64,000 bases of DNA from Sphingomonas_R sp036387535 (GTDB taxonomy: Bacteria; Pseudomonadota; Alphaproteobacteria; Sphingomonadales; Sphingomonadaceae): positions 19,827 through 83,826 of the forward strand of contig NZ_DASVTO010000002.1 in assembly GCF_036387535.1 (NCBI RefSeq), given 5' to 3'. The notes beneath the pieces are model-generated. The model was not told the origin of the DNA. It saw only the letters and a program-made list of their open reading frames with translations, and did not search any database. Both the position numbers and the translations under genes were made by a program. Shown here piece by piece: positions 8,623-17,085 of the stretch; the first letter of the stretch is position 1, and each line of letters begins with the position of its first letter.

Positions 8623-9831
8623 ATGAACGACGACTTCTACCGCATCCGCCGGTTGCCGCCCTATGTCATCAGCGAAGTCAACGCGATGCGGGCAGCGGCG
8701 CGCGCGCGCGGGGAGGACGTGATCGACCTGGGCATGGGCAATCCCGACCTGCCGCCGCCGGCGCATGTCATCGCCAAGCTGGCCGAAGTGGCGGCCAATC
8801 CGGGGTCGCACGGCTATTCGGCATCGAAGGGCATTCCCGGACTGCGCAAGGCGCAGGCCGGATATTACCAGCGGCGGTTCGGTGTCGATGTCGATCCCGA
8901 CAGCGAAGTGGTGGTGACGCTGGGGTCGAAGGAAGGGCTTGCCAACCTGGCGCAGGCGATCACCGCGCCGGGCGACGTGGTGCTGGCGCCCAATCCCTCC
9001 TATCCGATCCACACGTTCGGCTTCATCATTGCCGGCGCCACGATCCGGTCGATCCCGACCACGCCCGACGAACGCTTCTTCGAATCCCTGGAACGGGCGG
9101 TGAAGTTCACCGTGCCGAAGCCGAGCGTGATGGTGATCGGCTATCCCTCCAACCCGACCGCGGAGGTGGTGGACCTGGCTTTTTACGAACGGGTGGTGGC
9201 GTTCGCGAAGGAGCATCGGATCTGGGTGCTGTCGGACCTCGCCTATTCCGAACTCTATTATGACGACCAGCCGACCCCGTCGATCCTGCAGGTGCCGGGC
9301 GGCAAGGACGTCGCGGTCGAGTTCACGTCATTGTCGAAGACGTACAGCATGGCGGGATGGCGCATCGGGTTCGCGGTCGGCAACCCGACGCTGATCGCGG
9401 CGCTGACGCGGGTGAAAAGCTATCTGGATTATGGGGCGTTCACGCCGATCCAGGCGGCGGCGGTGGCCGCGATCAACGGACCGCAGGATATCGTCGAGCA
9501 GAACCGGCAGCTCTACAAGCGGCGGCGCGACGTACTGGTCCAGAGTTTCGGCCGCGCCGGATGGGATATTCCCAGCCCGCGCGCCAGCATGTTCGCCTGG
9601 GCCCCATTGCCGCCGGCGCTGGCGCATCTCGGCAGTCTGGAATTTTCCAAGCAGTTGCTGACCCATGCCGGCGTCGCGGTGGCGCCGGGTGTCGGATATG
9701 GCGAAGAGGGTGAAGGCTTCGTCCGGATCGCGATGGTCGAGAATGAACAGCGCATCCGCCAGGCGGCGCGGCAGGTGAAACGCTATCTGCAATCGATGGG
9801 CGTCAATGCGGCGGGTGCGCGGGTGAGTTGA
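8623..9831 (+). CDS. PLP-dependent class I/II aminotransferase, AlaC type
   Basis: A 402-residue fold-type I aminotransferase, cytosolic. The family fingerprint includes VIDLGMGNPDLPPP near the N-terminus, NPSYPIHTFGF, the PLP-ring Asp/Tyr region WVLSDLAYSELYYD, and the Schiff-base lysine in SLSKTYSMAGWRIGFAVGN. This pattern is closest to AlaC/YfdZ alanine transaminases and the related LL-diaminopimelate aminotransferases. The start is the ATG after GAGGAC; the frame is open for 470 bases upstream but only as a shadow of phaC. It is divergent from phaC with a 142-base shared upstream region. Confidence 0.88.
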   Translation: MNDDFYRIRRLPPYVISEVNAMRAAARARGEDVIDLGMGNPDLPPPAHVIAKLAEVAANPGSHGYSASKGIPGLRKAQAGYYQRRFGVDVDPDSEVVVTLGSKEGLANLAQAITAPGDVVLAPNPSYPIHTFGFIIAGATIRSIPTTPDERFFESLERAVKFTVPKPSVMVIGYPSNPTAEVVDLAFYERVVAFAKEHRIWVLSDLAYSELYYDDQPTPSILQVPGGKDVAVEFTSLSKTYSMAGWRIGFAVGNPTLIAALTRVKSYLDYGAFTPIQAAAVAAINGPQDIVEQNRQLYKRRRDVLVQSFGRAGWDIPSPRASMFAWAPLPPALAHLGSLEFSKQLLTHAGVAVAPGVGYGEEGEGFVRIAMVENEQRIRQAARQVKRYLQSMGVNAAGARVS

Positions 9832-9837
9832 ATATCG

Positions 9838-9949
9838 TCCCTCCTCTTCGGAGGAGGGATTGGGGTGGTGGTGGCTTCTCCATTGCCACGCCGTCGAACA
9901 TGTGGCGCTGTTGCCCCCACCCCAACCCCTGCCCTGAAGGGGAGGGGTT
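9838..9949 (+). repeat. Nested palindromic intergenic repeat
   Basis: A perfect 9-base hairpin with a TTCG loop (TCCCTCCTC / GAGGAGGGA, 9838-9859) is followed by TTGGGGTGG. That can pair with CCACCCCAA about 50 bases on, and a second imperfect hairpin (AACCCCT...AGGGGTT) ends at 9949. The whole element fills the gap between the aminotransferase and the M14 peptidase. The first hairpin could terminate transcription. Confidence 0.6.
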
Positions 9950-9968
9950 TAGATAGAGCCCGAGCGCC

Positions 9969-11717
9969 ATGATATTTTCCCTCCTTCTCGCCGCCACATA
10001 CCCGCAGGCGCCGTTGCCGCCGGTGCAGCCCTGGCATGGCGCCAGCGAGGCGCTGGTGGTGCCGGCGTCCGATCCATGGATCACGCCGTCGGAGGCGTCC
10101 GGGTTCGCGACCACGCCCAGCTATGCCGAGACGCGGGCGTGGATCGACCGGCTGGTCAAGGCATCGCCCTATCTGAAGATCGAGACGTTCGGACGATCGC
10201 CGCAGGGGCGCGACCTGTATGCGGTGGTGGCGTCGAAACCGGGCGCGGGCAAGCCGGTGCTGCTGGTGCAGGCGGGGATCCATGCCGGCGAGATTGACGG
10301 CAAGGATGCGGGTCTCATGCTGCTCCGCGATATCGCGGTGCGCGGGAAGGCGGCGCTGCTGGATGGCGCGACCCTGCTGTTCGTGCCGATCTTCAACGTC
10401 GACGGGCATGAGCGGGCCGGGGATCATAACCGCCCCAACCAGCGCGGACCGAACGGGCAGGGGTGGCGTACGAACGCGCAGAACCTGAACCTCAACCGCG
10501 ACTATCTGAAAGCCGATACGGCCGAGATGCAGGGCATGATCGGGTTGATCCGGACATGGGATCCGGCGCTGTACCTGGATATCCATGTCACAGACGGCAT
10601 CGATTATCAGTATGACATCACGACCGATTTCAACGGATTTGGCGGGCGCTATGCGCAATCGCCGGCGATCGGGCGCTGGCTGGATCATGCGTTTCGGCCT
10701 GCGATCGAGACGGCGCTGATCCGCGACGGGCACAAGCCCTATCAATATATCAGCACGATCGACCCCGATCCCGACAAGGGCATCGAGGACAGCGCCAGCA
10801 CCGCGCGCTTTTCCGACGGCTATGGCGACCTGCGCCACCTGCCGACGGTGCTGGTCGAAACCCATTCGCTGAAACCCTATCGCCAGCGCGTGCTGGGCAG
10901 TTATGTGCTGATCGAGGCGGCGCTGCGGTTGCTGGCGCGCGACGGTGCCGGCGTGCGGGCGGCGATCGCCGCGGACCGGGCGGCGCGCCCGCGGGAGCAG
11001 GTGCTCGACTGGAAGCGCGCCACCAGGCCGATCGGTATCCGGGCGTTCGACGGGATCACGCATGACATGGTCGGATCGGCGGCGGCGGGCGGGCCGGTGA
11101 TCCGCTGGACCGGACGACCGACCCGGATCGCGATGCCGATCTATGGCGAGGCGCCCCGGATCGTCGCGCGCCTGCCGCTGGCATGGTGGGTACCGGCGAC
11201 CAAGCCGGAGGTGATCGCGCGGCTGCGGTTGCACGGCGTGACGATGGAGACGATCGCCACCGCGCGGACGGTGGCGGTCGATCAGGTGCGGTTGGTCGAT
11301 CCGGTGCTGGGCGACGCCAATGAGGGGCATGTCCCGCTGACCGCCCGCTATGTGCATGCGGGCGTGCAGGACCGGTATCCCGCGGGGTCGGTGCGGGTGC
11401 CGGCGGACCAGCCGCTGGGGCAGCTGGCCGCCGCGATGCTGGAACCGGAAAGCCCGGAATCGCTGCTAGCCTGGGGCTTCTTTCCGGAAATCCTGCAGCG
11501 GACGGAATATATGGAGCCCTATGTCGTCGCGCCGATGGCGGATGCAATGCTGGCACGCGATCCGGCGCTGGCGGCAGCCTTTGCCGCAAAGGTGAAGGCC
11601 GATCCTGTCTTTGCCGGCGATGCGGCGGCGCGGCTGGCCTGGTTTTACGAACGATCGCCTTATTATGACGCGCGATACCGCGTCTATCCGATCGGGCGGG
11701 AGTTGCGCCGGCCCTAA
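9969..11717 (+). CDS. M14 family zinc carboxypeptidase, probably secreted
   Basis: The 582-residue protein begins with a short hydrophobic signal (MIFSLLLAATYPQA). An M14 domain follows: the HxxE zinc pair is in AGIHAGEIDGKDAG (His at about 105, Glu at about 108), and the third ligand His is at about 206 in LDIHVTDG. The substrate-carboxylate region is NFDGHERAGDHNRPN-like, and the general-base Glu sits in VLVETHSLKPYRQR. The last ~250 residues form an extra domain found in larger M14 proteins. It would hydrolyse C-terminal residues of peptides in the periplasm. It overlaps the small minus-strand gene by 4 bases tail to tail. Confidence 0.88.
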   Translation: MIFSLLLAATYPQAPLPPVQPWHGASEALVVPASDPWITPSEASGFATTPSYAETRAWIDRLVKASPYLKIETFGRSPQGRDLYAVVASKPGAGKPVLLVQAGIHAGEIDGKDAGLMLLRDIAVRGKAALLDGATLLFVPIFNVDGHERAGDHNRPNQRGPNGQGWRTNAQNLNLNRDYLKADTAEMQGMIGLIRTWDPALYLDIHVTDGIDYQYDITTDFNGFGGRYAQSPAIGRWLDHAFRPAIETALIRDGHKPYQYISTIDPDPDKGIEDSASTARFSDGYGDLRHLPTVLVETHSLKPYRQRVLGSYVLIEAALRLLARDGAGVRAAIAADRAARPREQVLDWKRATRPIGIRAFDGITHDMVGSAAAGGPVIRWTGRPTRIAMPIYGEAPRIVARLPLAWWVPATKPEVIARLRLHGVTMETIATARTVAVDQVRLVDPVLGDANEGHVPLTARYVHAGVQDRYPAGSVRVPADQPLGQLAAAMLEPESPESLLAWGFFPEILQRTEYMEPYVVAPMADAMLARDPALAAAFAAKVKADPVFAGDAAARLAWFYERSPYYDARYRVYPIGRELRRP

Positions 11718-11965
11718 CGAATGCGGCGGCGCCCGAGAATGGTGTCGCCCGCATGATCCGCGGCGTCGACGCCGATCTTCATCGCGATGATCGCCGTTAA
11801 ACCGGCCCAGCACAGCAGCGTGATGGGTAGCCAGGCGACCAGGAAGAGCAACCCGAGCAGGATGCGCAGCGGTGCCGGCCAATGGGCCTTGCCGGCCGAC
11901 GAGGGAGCCCCGGACGGCAAGGAAGCCGCCGCGACGGATTCGAACTCGTTAGCCTTGTGGAACAT
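11714..11965 (-). CDS. Small membrane protein, unknown
   Basis: I do not recognise this 83-residue protein. It has a polar, Ala/Ser-rich N-terminus and a hydrophobic stretch at about 32-63 (LRILLGLLFLVAWLPITLLC) that would span the membrane once or twice. A charged tail follows (ILGRRRIR). A strong AGGAGG lies 7 bases before the ATG, which supports a real gene. It follows the AI-2E transporter gene by 28 bases and may be the last gene of the pyrE operon. Confidence 0.65.
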   Translation of the reverse strand: MFHKANEFESVAAASLPSGAPSSAGKAHWPAPLRILLGLLFLVAWLPITLLCWAGLTAIIAMKIGVDAADHAGDTILGRRRIR

Positions 11966-11993
11966 CGATCATCCTCCTGCTGCGGAGGCGATC

Positions 11994-13073
11994 CTATCCC
12001 GCCGGGGTTAAGAGATCGTGCCGGGCCGTGTCCGCAGATGCCCTTGAACGCTCCTCCAACAGGACCTTGAGCATGGCGACGATCGGGTCGGCCAGCGCCA
12101 GGCCGATGATGCCGAACAGCCCGCCGAACAGGAGTTGCGCGCCCAGCACCAGCGCGGGGGCGAGATCGACCGAGCGCCGCGCGACCATCGGCACGATGAC
12201 ATAGCCATCCAGGATCTGGACGACGCAGTAGACGCCGACCGCCCAGAGCCCTGTTTCCACGCCCTGGCTGAACCCAACCAGCACGATCAGCACGCCCGAC
12301 ACGATCGCACCGATATTGGGCAGGAACGCCAGCAGCCCGGTCAGGATGCCGAGCAACCCGGCCATCGGCACGCCGCCGATCGCAAGCAGTGCCCAGGTGC
12401 CGACCCCCTCCACCGCCATGCCGAGCAGCCGCCCCGCCATCAGCATGCGCAGCGTCCGGCCCAGCTTCGCGCTGGTATCGTAGAAGCGGTCGCGCTTCGC
12501 CATGGGCAGCATCCAGGCGACACCGCGTTCGTAGAGCCGGGGCTCGACCGCGAAGAACAGCCCGAGCACCACGATCATCGCGAGCGACGACAGCGCACCG
12601 AATGCGGTGCCAACCGCGGACGTGACCTTGCCGATCGATCCCATCAGCTGTTGTGCGATCCGATTGAACTGATCGCCCCCGGTGATGATGCCGACCTGGT
12701 GCCCCCACGCCAGCAGGCGGGTGCTCTGTTGCAGGATGGTGGCACGCAGCATGTCGAACTGTCCGGCGATCGACGCACCGGCGAAGTAGACGGTCCAGAC
12801 CAGAAAACCGAGCACGCCCAGGCAGACGATCAGCAGCCGCCAGCCGCGCCCGATCGGCAGGATGCGCCCCAGCAGCCGCGCGCCGCCGTCGAGCATGGCG
12901 GCGAACACGAGCGCGCCGATGATCAGCAGGAGCGTTTCGGACAGGGTCCAGGCCAGGAAGATGGCGGAGCCGAGCCCAAGCCAGACCGCAGCGCGCAGCA
13001 ATTCCCGCCGCGTGGTCGGATCGCTGTGATCCGATGGACCGGGCGTTTCGGCGCGCGGACGGGCGTCCGTCAT
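11994..13073 (-). CDS. AI-2E family transporter (PF01594)
   Basis: A 359-residue multispanning inner-membrane protein of the PerM/AI-2E exporter family. Paired hydrophobic segments are seen near the N-terminus, followed by a soluble stretch and the family's conserved C-terminal helices, including GVPMAGLLGILTGLLAFLPNIGAIVSGV-like sequence and LVLGAQLLFGGLFGIIGLALADPIVAMLKVL. The start MTDARPRAE overlaps the lepB stop as ATGA, so it is translationally coupled; the longer open frame upstream is a lepB shadow. Members transport diverse small molecules or ions, and the AI-2 label should not be taken literally here. Confidence 0.85.
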   Translation of the reverse strand: MTDARPRAETPGPSDHSDPTTRRELLRAAVWLGLGSAIFLAWTLSETLLLIIGALVFAAMLDGGARLLGRILPIGRGWRLLIVCLGVLGFLVWTVYFAGASIAGQFDMLRATILQQSTRLLAWGHQVGIITGGDQFNRIAQQLMGSIGKVTSAVGTAFGALSSLAMIVVLGLFFAVEPRLYERGVAWMLPMAKRDRFYDTSAKLGRTLRMLMAGRLLGMAVEGVGTWALLAIGGVPMAGLLGILTGLLAFLPNIGAIVSGVLIVLVGFSQGVETGLWAVGVYCVVQILDGYVIVPMVARRSVDLAPALVLGAQLLFGGLFGIIGLALADPIVAMLKVLLEERSRASADTARHDLLTPAG

Positions 13074-13942
13074 TTGGCGGTGCTGCCGCCACGGTCGGGA
13101 TGGAGGCTGGTTCCGGCACGTCCACCGCGCATCGCGGTGAACCAGCTGATCGGGTTGAACAGTGTCGAGGTGCCATCGAGCGAGAAGGTGATGAATTCCG
13201 CACGGCCGCCGATATTTTCGACCGGGACCGGGCCATCGAGGCCCAACTGGTCGGCGGGGACGCGGCTGTCCGCGGACTGATCGCGGTTGTCGCCCATCAC
13301 GAACACGCGCCCGGCCGGGATGGTGATTTCGGGATAATCGTCCACCGGCGGATAATCGCCGAGATCGATGGTATTGAACGTCGCGCCGCCGGGCAGGGTT
13401 TCGCGGACCAGCGGCAGTTCGCAATAGAGCCGGCCATCGGCGCCGGTGGTGCGAAACTGCATCACCTGCGGCTGATCGCAGGGCACATTGGCATCGACCG
13501 GGATCTTCGCCGCGCCGGCGGACACCCGCTTCACCGGGACGCCGTTCAGGATCACGGTGCCGTTGCGGACCGCCAGCCGATCACCGGGCAAACCGATGAC
13601 CCGCTTGATATAATCGGACGACTGGCCGTTGGGCGACAGGATCACGATGTCGCCGCGCGTCGGCATGCGCCCGAACAGTCGCCCCTTGATGAACGGCAAC
13701 ACATGGAAGCTGGGCGAGACATAGGACCAGCCATAAGGATATTTGGTGACGACCAGACGATCACCCTTCAACAGCGTCGGCATCATCGATTCGCTGGGAA
13801 TGTAGAAGGGCTTGGCCAGCAGGCTGTGAAAGGCCAGCACCGCCAGGATCAGCCAGAAGATCCCCTTGGCCTCACCCCACCAGTCGGTGGTCTTGGCAGG
13901 CGCCTGGGGCGGGACGGCGAGGCTGGCCTTGGTATCGCTCAC
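13070..13942 (-). CDS. lepB: Signal peptidase I
   Basis: LepB removes signal peptides of exported proteins at the periplasmic face. In the 290-residue protein a single membrane helix (about 28-46) is followed by box B (PSESMMPTLLKGD, catalytic Ser52) and box D (SSDYIKRVIGLPGD, general-base Lys113). Box E (VMGDNRDQSADSR) lies near the C-terminus. The gene is the fourth of the pyrE-pdxJ-acpS-lepB series, 12 bases after acpS, and overlaps the AI-2E gene by 4 bases. Confidence 0.96.
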   Translation of the reverse strand: MSDTKASLAVPPQAPAKTTDWWGEAKGIFWLILAVLAFHSLLAKPFYIPSESMMPTLLKGDRLVVTKYPYGWSYVSPSFHVLPFIKGRLFGRMPTRGDIVILSPNGQSSDYIKRVIGLPGDRLAVRNGTVILNGVPVKRVSAGAAKIPVDANVPCDQPQVMQFRTTGADGRLYCELPLVRETLPGGATFNTIDLGDYPPVDDYPEITIPAGRVFVMGDNRDQSADSRVPADQLGLDGPVPVENIGGRAEFITFSLDGTSTLFNPISWFTAMRGGRAGTSLHPDRGGSTAK

Positions 13943-13954
13943 GGAACGTCTTTC

Positions 13955-14356
13955 TTAGATCGGGCGCGCGGACAGGATGACAAATGCCTGCGCGAACGGG
14001 TGGTCGTCGGTCATGGTCAGATGAATGTCGACGGCGTGGCCCGCCGGGGTGATCGCGTCAAGCCTGGCTCTGGCACCGCCCGTCAGCGCCAGGGTCGGCG
14101 CGCCGGTCGGCAGATTGATCACACCGATATCGCGCAGGAACACCCCTTGCCGGAACCCGGTTCCGACCGCCTTGGAAAAAGCCTCCTTGGCGGCGAAGCG
14201 TTTTGCATAGGTGCCGGCGCGGGTGAAGGGGCGGCGGTCCGCACGCGCGCGTTCGGCTTCGGTGAACACACGGTCGAGAAAACGCTGTCCGAATCGATCG
14301 AGCGAGGCCTGGATCCGATCGATGTTGCACAGATCGGAGCCGATGCCGACGATCAC
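13955..14356 (-). CDS. acpS: Holo-[acyl-carrier-protein] synthase
   Basis: AcpS attaches 4'-phosphopantetheine from CoA to acyl carrier protein. The 133-residue product starts with VGIGSDLCNIDRI (metal-binding Asp in GSDL) and has the second signature YAKRFAAKEAFSKAVGTGF with the metal-binding Glu. The start is a GTG whose bases overlap the pdxJ stop (GTGA), so a much longer open frame upstream is only a shadow of pdxJ. It is the third gene of the pyrE operon. Confidence 0.95.
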   Translation of the reverse strand: MIVGIGSDLCNIDRIQASLDRFGQRFLDRVFTEAERARADRRPFTRAGTYAKRFAAKEAFSKAVGTGFRQGVFLRDIGVINLPTGAPTLALTGGARARLDAITPAGHAVDIHLTMTDDHPFAQAFVILSARPI

Positions 14357-15081
14357 CGGGCCGCGTCCATCAGCGCCCGCATATGGCGGATGCTGGGTTC
14401 CAGCCCCGCGAACAGCGCCTCTCCGATCAGGAAATGCCCGATGTTGAGCTCGGCCAGCTGCGGGATCGCAGCGATGGGCGCGACATTGTCGAAGGTGAGG
14501 CCGTGGCCGGCATGAACCTCGATCCCGTTCTTCGCCGCCAGCGCCGCGGCGTCGGTCAGCCGGCGCAGTTCGGCGGCCTGCGCGTCGCCGCCGCATTCGG
14601 CATAGAGCCCGGTGTGGAGTTCGATCACCGGCGCGCCGAGCTGCAGCGCGGCATCGATCTGCCGCGCGTCGGGTTCGATGAACAGCGAGACGCGAATGCC
14701 GGCATCGCGGAGAGCAGCCACCAGATCGTGCAGCCGATCCTGTTGCCCCGCGGCATCCAGCCCGCCCTCGGTGGTACGTTCCTCGCGCTTTTCCGGGACG
14801 ATGCAGGCGGCATGCGGACGGTGGCGGAGCGCGATGCCGAGCATTTCGTCCGTGGCCGCCATTTCGAAATTGAGCGGGACCGTGAGCGCCGCGGTCAGCC
14901 GGGCGATGTCGTCGTCGGTGATGTGGCGGCGATCCTCGCGCAGGTGCGCCGTGATCCCGTCGGCACCCGCGCGTTCCGCCAGCAACCCGGCGCGGACCGG
15001 ATCGGGATAGCCGACACCGCGCGCGTTGCGGATCGTCGCGACATGATCGATGTTGACGCCAAGGCGGAGCGGCCCGGTCAT
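14353..15081 (-). CDS. pdxJ: Pyridoxine 5'-phosphate synthase
   Basis: PdxJ condenses 1-deoxyxylulose 5-phosphate with 3-amino-2-oxopropyl phosphate to give pyridoxine 5'-phosphate. The 242-residue length is standard. Hallmarks are LGVNIDHVATIRNARG at the N-terminus, the HLREDRRHI segment, the Glu/His-containing IELHTGLYAE and the phosphate-binding end EVHAGHGLTFDNV and ELNIGHFLIGEALF. The gene overlaps pyrE upstream (ATGA) and acpS downstream (GTGA), so all three are translationally coupled. Confidence 0.97.
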   Translation of the reverse strand: MTGPLRLGVNIDHVATIRNARGVGYPDPVRAGLLAERAGADGITAHLREDRRHITDDDIARLTAALTVPLNFEMAATDEMLGIALRHRPHAACIVPEKREERTTEGGLDAAGQQDRLHDLVAALRDAGIRVSLFIEPDARQIDAALQLGAPVIELHTGLYAECGGDAQAAELRRLTDAAALAAKNGIEVHAGHGLTFDNVAPIAAIPQLAELNIGHFLIGEALFAGLEPSIRHMRALMDAAR

Positions 15082-15689
15082 GCCGCACGGCTGCCGGGCT
15101 TGACCGCGGGAATCGCCGCGAGTTCGGGCGGCAGCGCGTCGGGCGCATAGCTGGGAACGTCGAGCCGGATCAGCGGGTAGAAGGGAACACCGAGATCGGC
15201 GGTGCCGTTCGATCGATCGACCAGCGCGGCAGCGGCGATCACTTCGCCACCATCCGCCGTGATCGCCTGGATCGCCTCGCGCGACGACAGGCCGGTGGTG
15301 ACGACATCCTCGACCAGCAGGATCTTCTGGCCCGGATTCAGGCGGAAGCCACGCCGCAACGCGAAGGTTCCGGTCGGACGTTCCACGAACATGGCCTCCA
15401 GCCCCAGCGCACGGCCCATTTCATGGCCGATGATGATCCCGCCCATCGCCGGGCTGACCACCGCGCCAACGCGGATCTTCACCTTGTCCGGGATCGACAG
15501 GGCCAGCGCCTGTGCGAGTCGGGCGGCACGCGCCGGATCCATCAGCACGCGGGCGCATTGCAGGTAACGCGGGCTCCGCAAACCGGAGGATAGGACAAAA
15601 TGTCCTTCCAACAGCGCGCCGGCGGCACGGAATTCCGACAGCACCTCGTCTTCGGTCACTTGCGCCAGGCCCCCGGTCCGCATGGTCAT
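15078..15689 (-). CDS. pyrE: Orotate phosphoribosyltransferase
   Basis: PyrE converts orotate and PRPP to OMP in pyrimidine synthesis. The PRPP-binding motif is ILLVEDVVTTGLSS, and the N-terminal half shows the orotate-site region GHFVLSSGLRSPRYLQC. The protein has 203 residues from the ATG at 15689, or 201 from the ATG at 15683; neither has a clear Shine-Dalgarno. It is the first gene of the pdxJ-acpS-lepB run and is divergent from coxB across a 160-base region that must carry both promoters. Confidence 0.95.
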   Translation of the reverse strand: MTMRTGGLAQVTEDEVLSEFRAAGALLEGHFVLSSGLRSPRYLQCARVLMDPARAARLAQALALSIPDKVKIRVGAVVSPAMGGIIIGHEMGRALGLEAMFVERPTGTFALRRGFRLNPGQKILLVEDVVTTGLSSREAIQAITADGGEVIAAAALVDRSNGTADLGVPFYPLIRLDVPSYAPDALPPELAAIPAVKPGSRAA

Positions 15690-15849
15690 TGCCGGCGCAG
15701 ATAGGCAGGCCGGAGGGAAGCCGCAACCGGTGCGCGGCTTTTCGGGTGCCGGACGCTTGAGGCGGGGGGCCTCCATCGGTATAGGTGGCCGATCGGATAG
15801 GTGCGCCAAAGGAACGCAAAGGCGTTTCGCCGCCCGTAACGGGGGATGA

Positions 15850-17085
15850 ATGAAGAGCTTCAAGACGATGATCGCGACGGTGGCGCTGGCAATGAGCCCG
15901 GCGCTTGCGTTCGCGCAGACCGCGGCGCCGCCATCGGCCGTGGCCAACCCGGCGGGTCCGCAGATCGCGACGTCCACCGCACCTGCGCCCGCGGTCGTTG
16001 CGGATGCTCCTCGTCCCGCGCCGATCCCGACCCCGATCGTTCCCAAGCCGGCCGCGCTGGGCCAGGCCAGCGCCAACCTGCCGGCCAGCAACGATCCCGC
16101 GCCCGGCGCCTTGCCGCAGGCGTTGCCGACGCCCGGCATCGGCCTGCCCGACGGCCGCGCGCATCTGCAGGATCAGGTGACCGAAGTGGGCCAGGATGCG
16201 GCATGGATGCATGACGTGGTGCTGATGCCGATCATCACGATCATCACGCTGTTCGTGCTCGCGCTGCTGGTGTGGGTGGTGTTCCGCTACCGCCGCGCGG
16301 CGAACCCGACGCCATCGCGGACATCGCACAACACCTGGCTCGAAGTGTTCTGGACGCTGGCGCCGGTCATCATCCTGCTGGTGATCGCGGTGCCGTCGAT
16401 CCGCCTGCTGGCCAAGCAATATAGCCCGCCGCCCGCCGATCTGACGGTGAAGGTGATCGGCAATCAATGGTACTGGACCTATCAATATCCCGACAACGGC
16501 GATTTTGAACTGGTGTCGAACATGTTGAAGGAGCCCGGACAGGCCGCGGCCGGGCAGCGCGCGCGCAAGGATGCCGATGGTCCGCGCCTGCTCGCCGTCG
16601 ACGAGCGGATGGTGGTCCCGGCCGGCGCAGTCGTGAAGCTGATCGTGACCTCCGCCGACGTCATCCACAGCTTCGCCGTGCCGGCCTTCTGGACCAAGAT
16701 GGACGCGGTGCCCGGCCGGTTGAACGAGACCTGGTTCAAGGTCGATCGACCCGGCGTCTATTATGGGCAATGTTCGGAACTGTGCGGTGCGCGTCACGCC
16801 TTCATGCCGATCGCCGTCGAAGTGGTGAGCCGTCCGCAGTTCGCGGCCTGGGTCGCATCGAAGGGCGGCACGATGCCGGGCCCGCGCGGGGCGATCAACC
16901 CCGATGCGACCAGCCCGTCGAGCCCGGCGACCGCCGGGACGTCGACCGCCGCGGCGGCCCCAGGCTCCGCGCCGGAGGCCCCCTCGGTCGGCGGCGTCGC
17001 CAGCGATCCCACCGTGAATGCGACCGTCACCGCCCAGCCTGTCGCGCAGGGCACCACCGTTAACGAAGGCACGCAGGCCCAATGA
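15850..17085 (+). CDS. coxB: Cytochrome c oxidase subunit II
   Basis: Subunit II accepts electrons from cytochrome c through its CuA centre. The 411-residue protein has a signal peptide (about 1-23, ending ALAFA), a Pro/Ala-rich periplasmic linker (about 24-105) and two membrane helices. The cupredoxin domain carries the CuA ligands His (VIHSFAVPAF), Cys-x3-Cys (GQCSELC), His (GARHAF) and Met (FMP). An ~80-residue Ser/Ala/Thr/Pro-rich tail follows. Its stop overlaps the ctaD start (ATGA). The linker and tail make it clearly longer than the usual 270-320 residues. Confidence 0.96.
   Translation: MKSFKTMIATVALAMSPALAFAQTAAPPSAVANPAGPQIATSTAPAPAVVADAPRPAPIPTPIVPKPAALGQASANLPASNDPAPGALPQALPTPGIGLPDGRAHLQDQVTEVGQDAAWMHDVVLMPIITIITLFVLALLVWVVFRYRRAANPTPSRTSHNTWLEVFWTLAPVIILLVIAVPSIRLLAKQYSPPPADLTVKVIGNQWYWTYQYPDNGDFELVSNMLKEPGQAAAGQRARKDADGPRLLAVDERMVVPAGAVVKLIVTSADVIHSFAVPAFWTKMDAVPGRLNETWFKVDRPGVYYGQCSELCGARHAFMPIAVEVVSRPQFAAWVASKGGTMPGPRGAINPDATSPSSPATAGTSTAAAAPGSAPEAPSVGGVASDPTVNATVTAQPVAQGTTVNEGTQAQ

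Noticed and set aside
9838..9949. CRISPR-like or tandem-repeat array
   Set aside because: There is only one copy of each hairpin and no regular spacers. No CRISPR array, tRNA or rRNA was seen anywhere in the window.
15732..15849. Extracytoplasmic stress (GGAAC...CGTT) promoter upstream of coxB
   Set aside because: GGAAC is present, but no CGTT lies at the required 16-18 base spacing.
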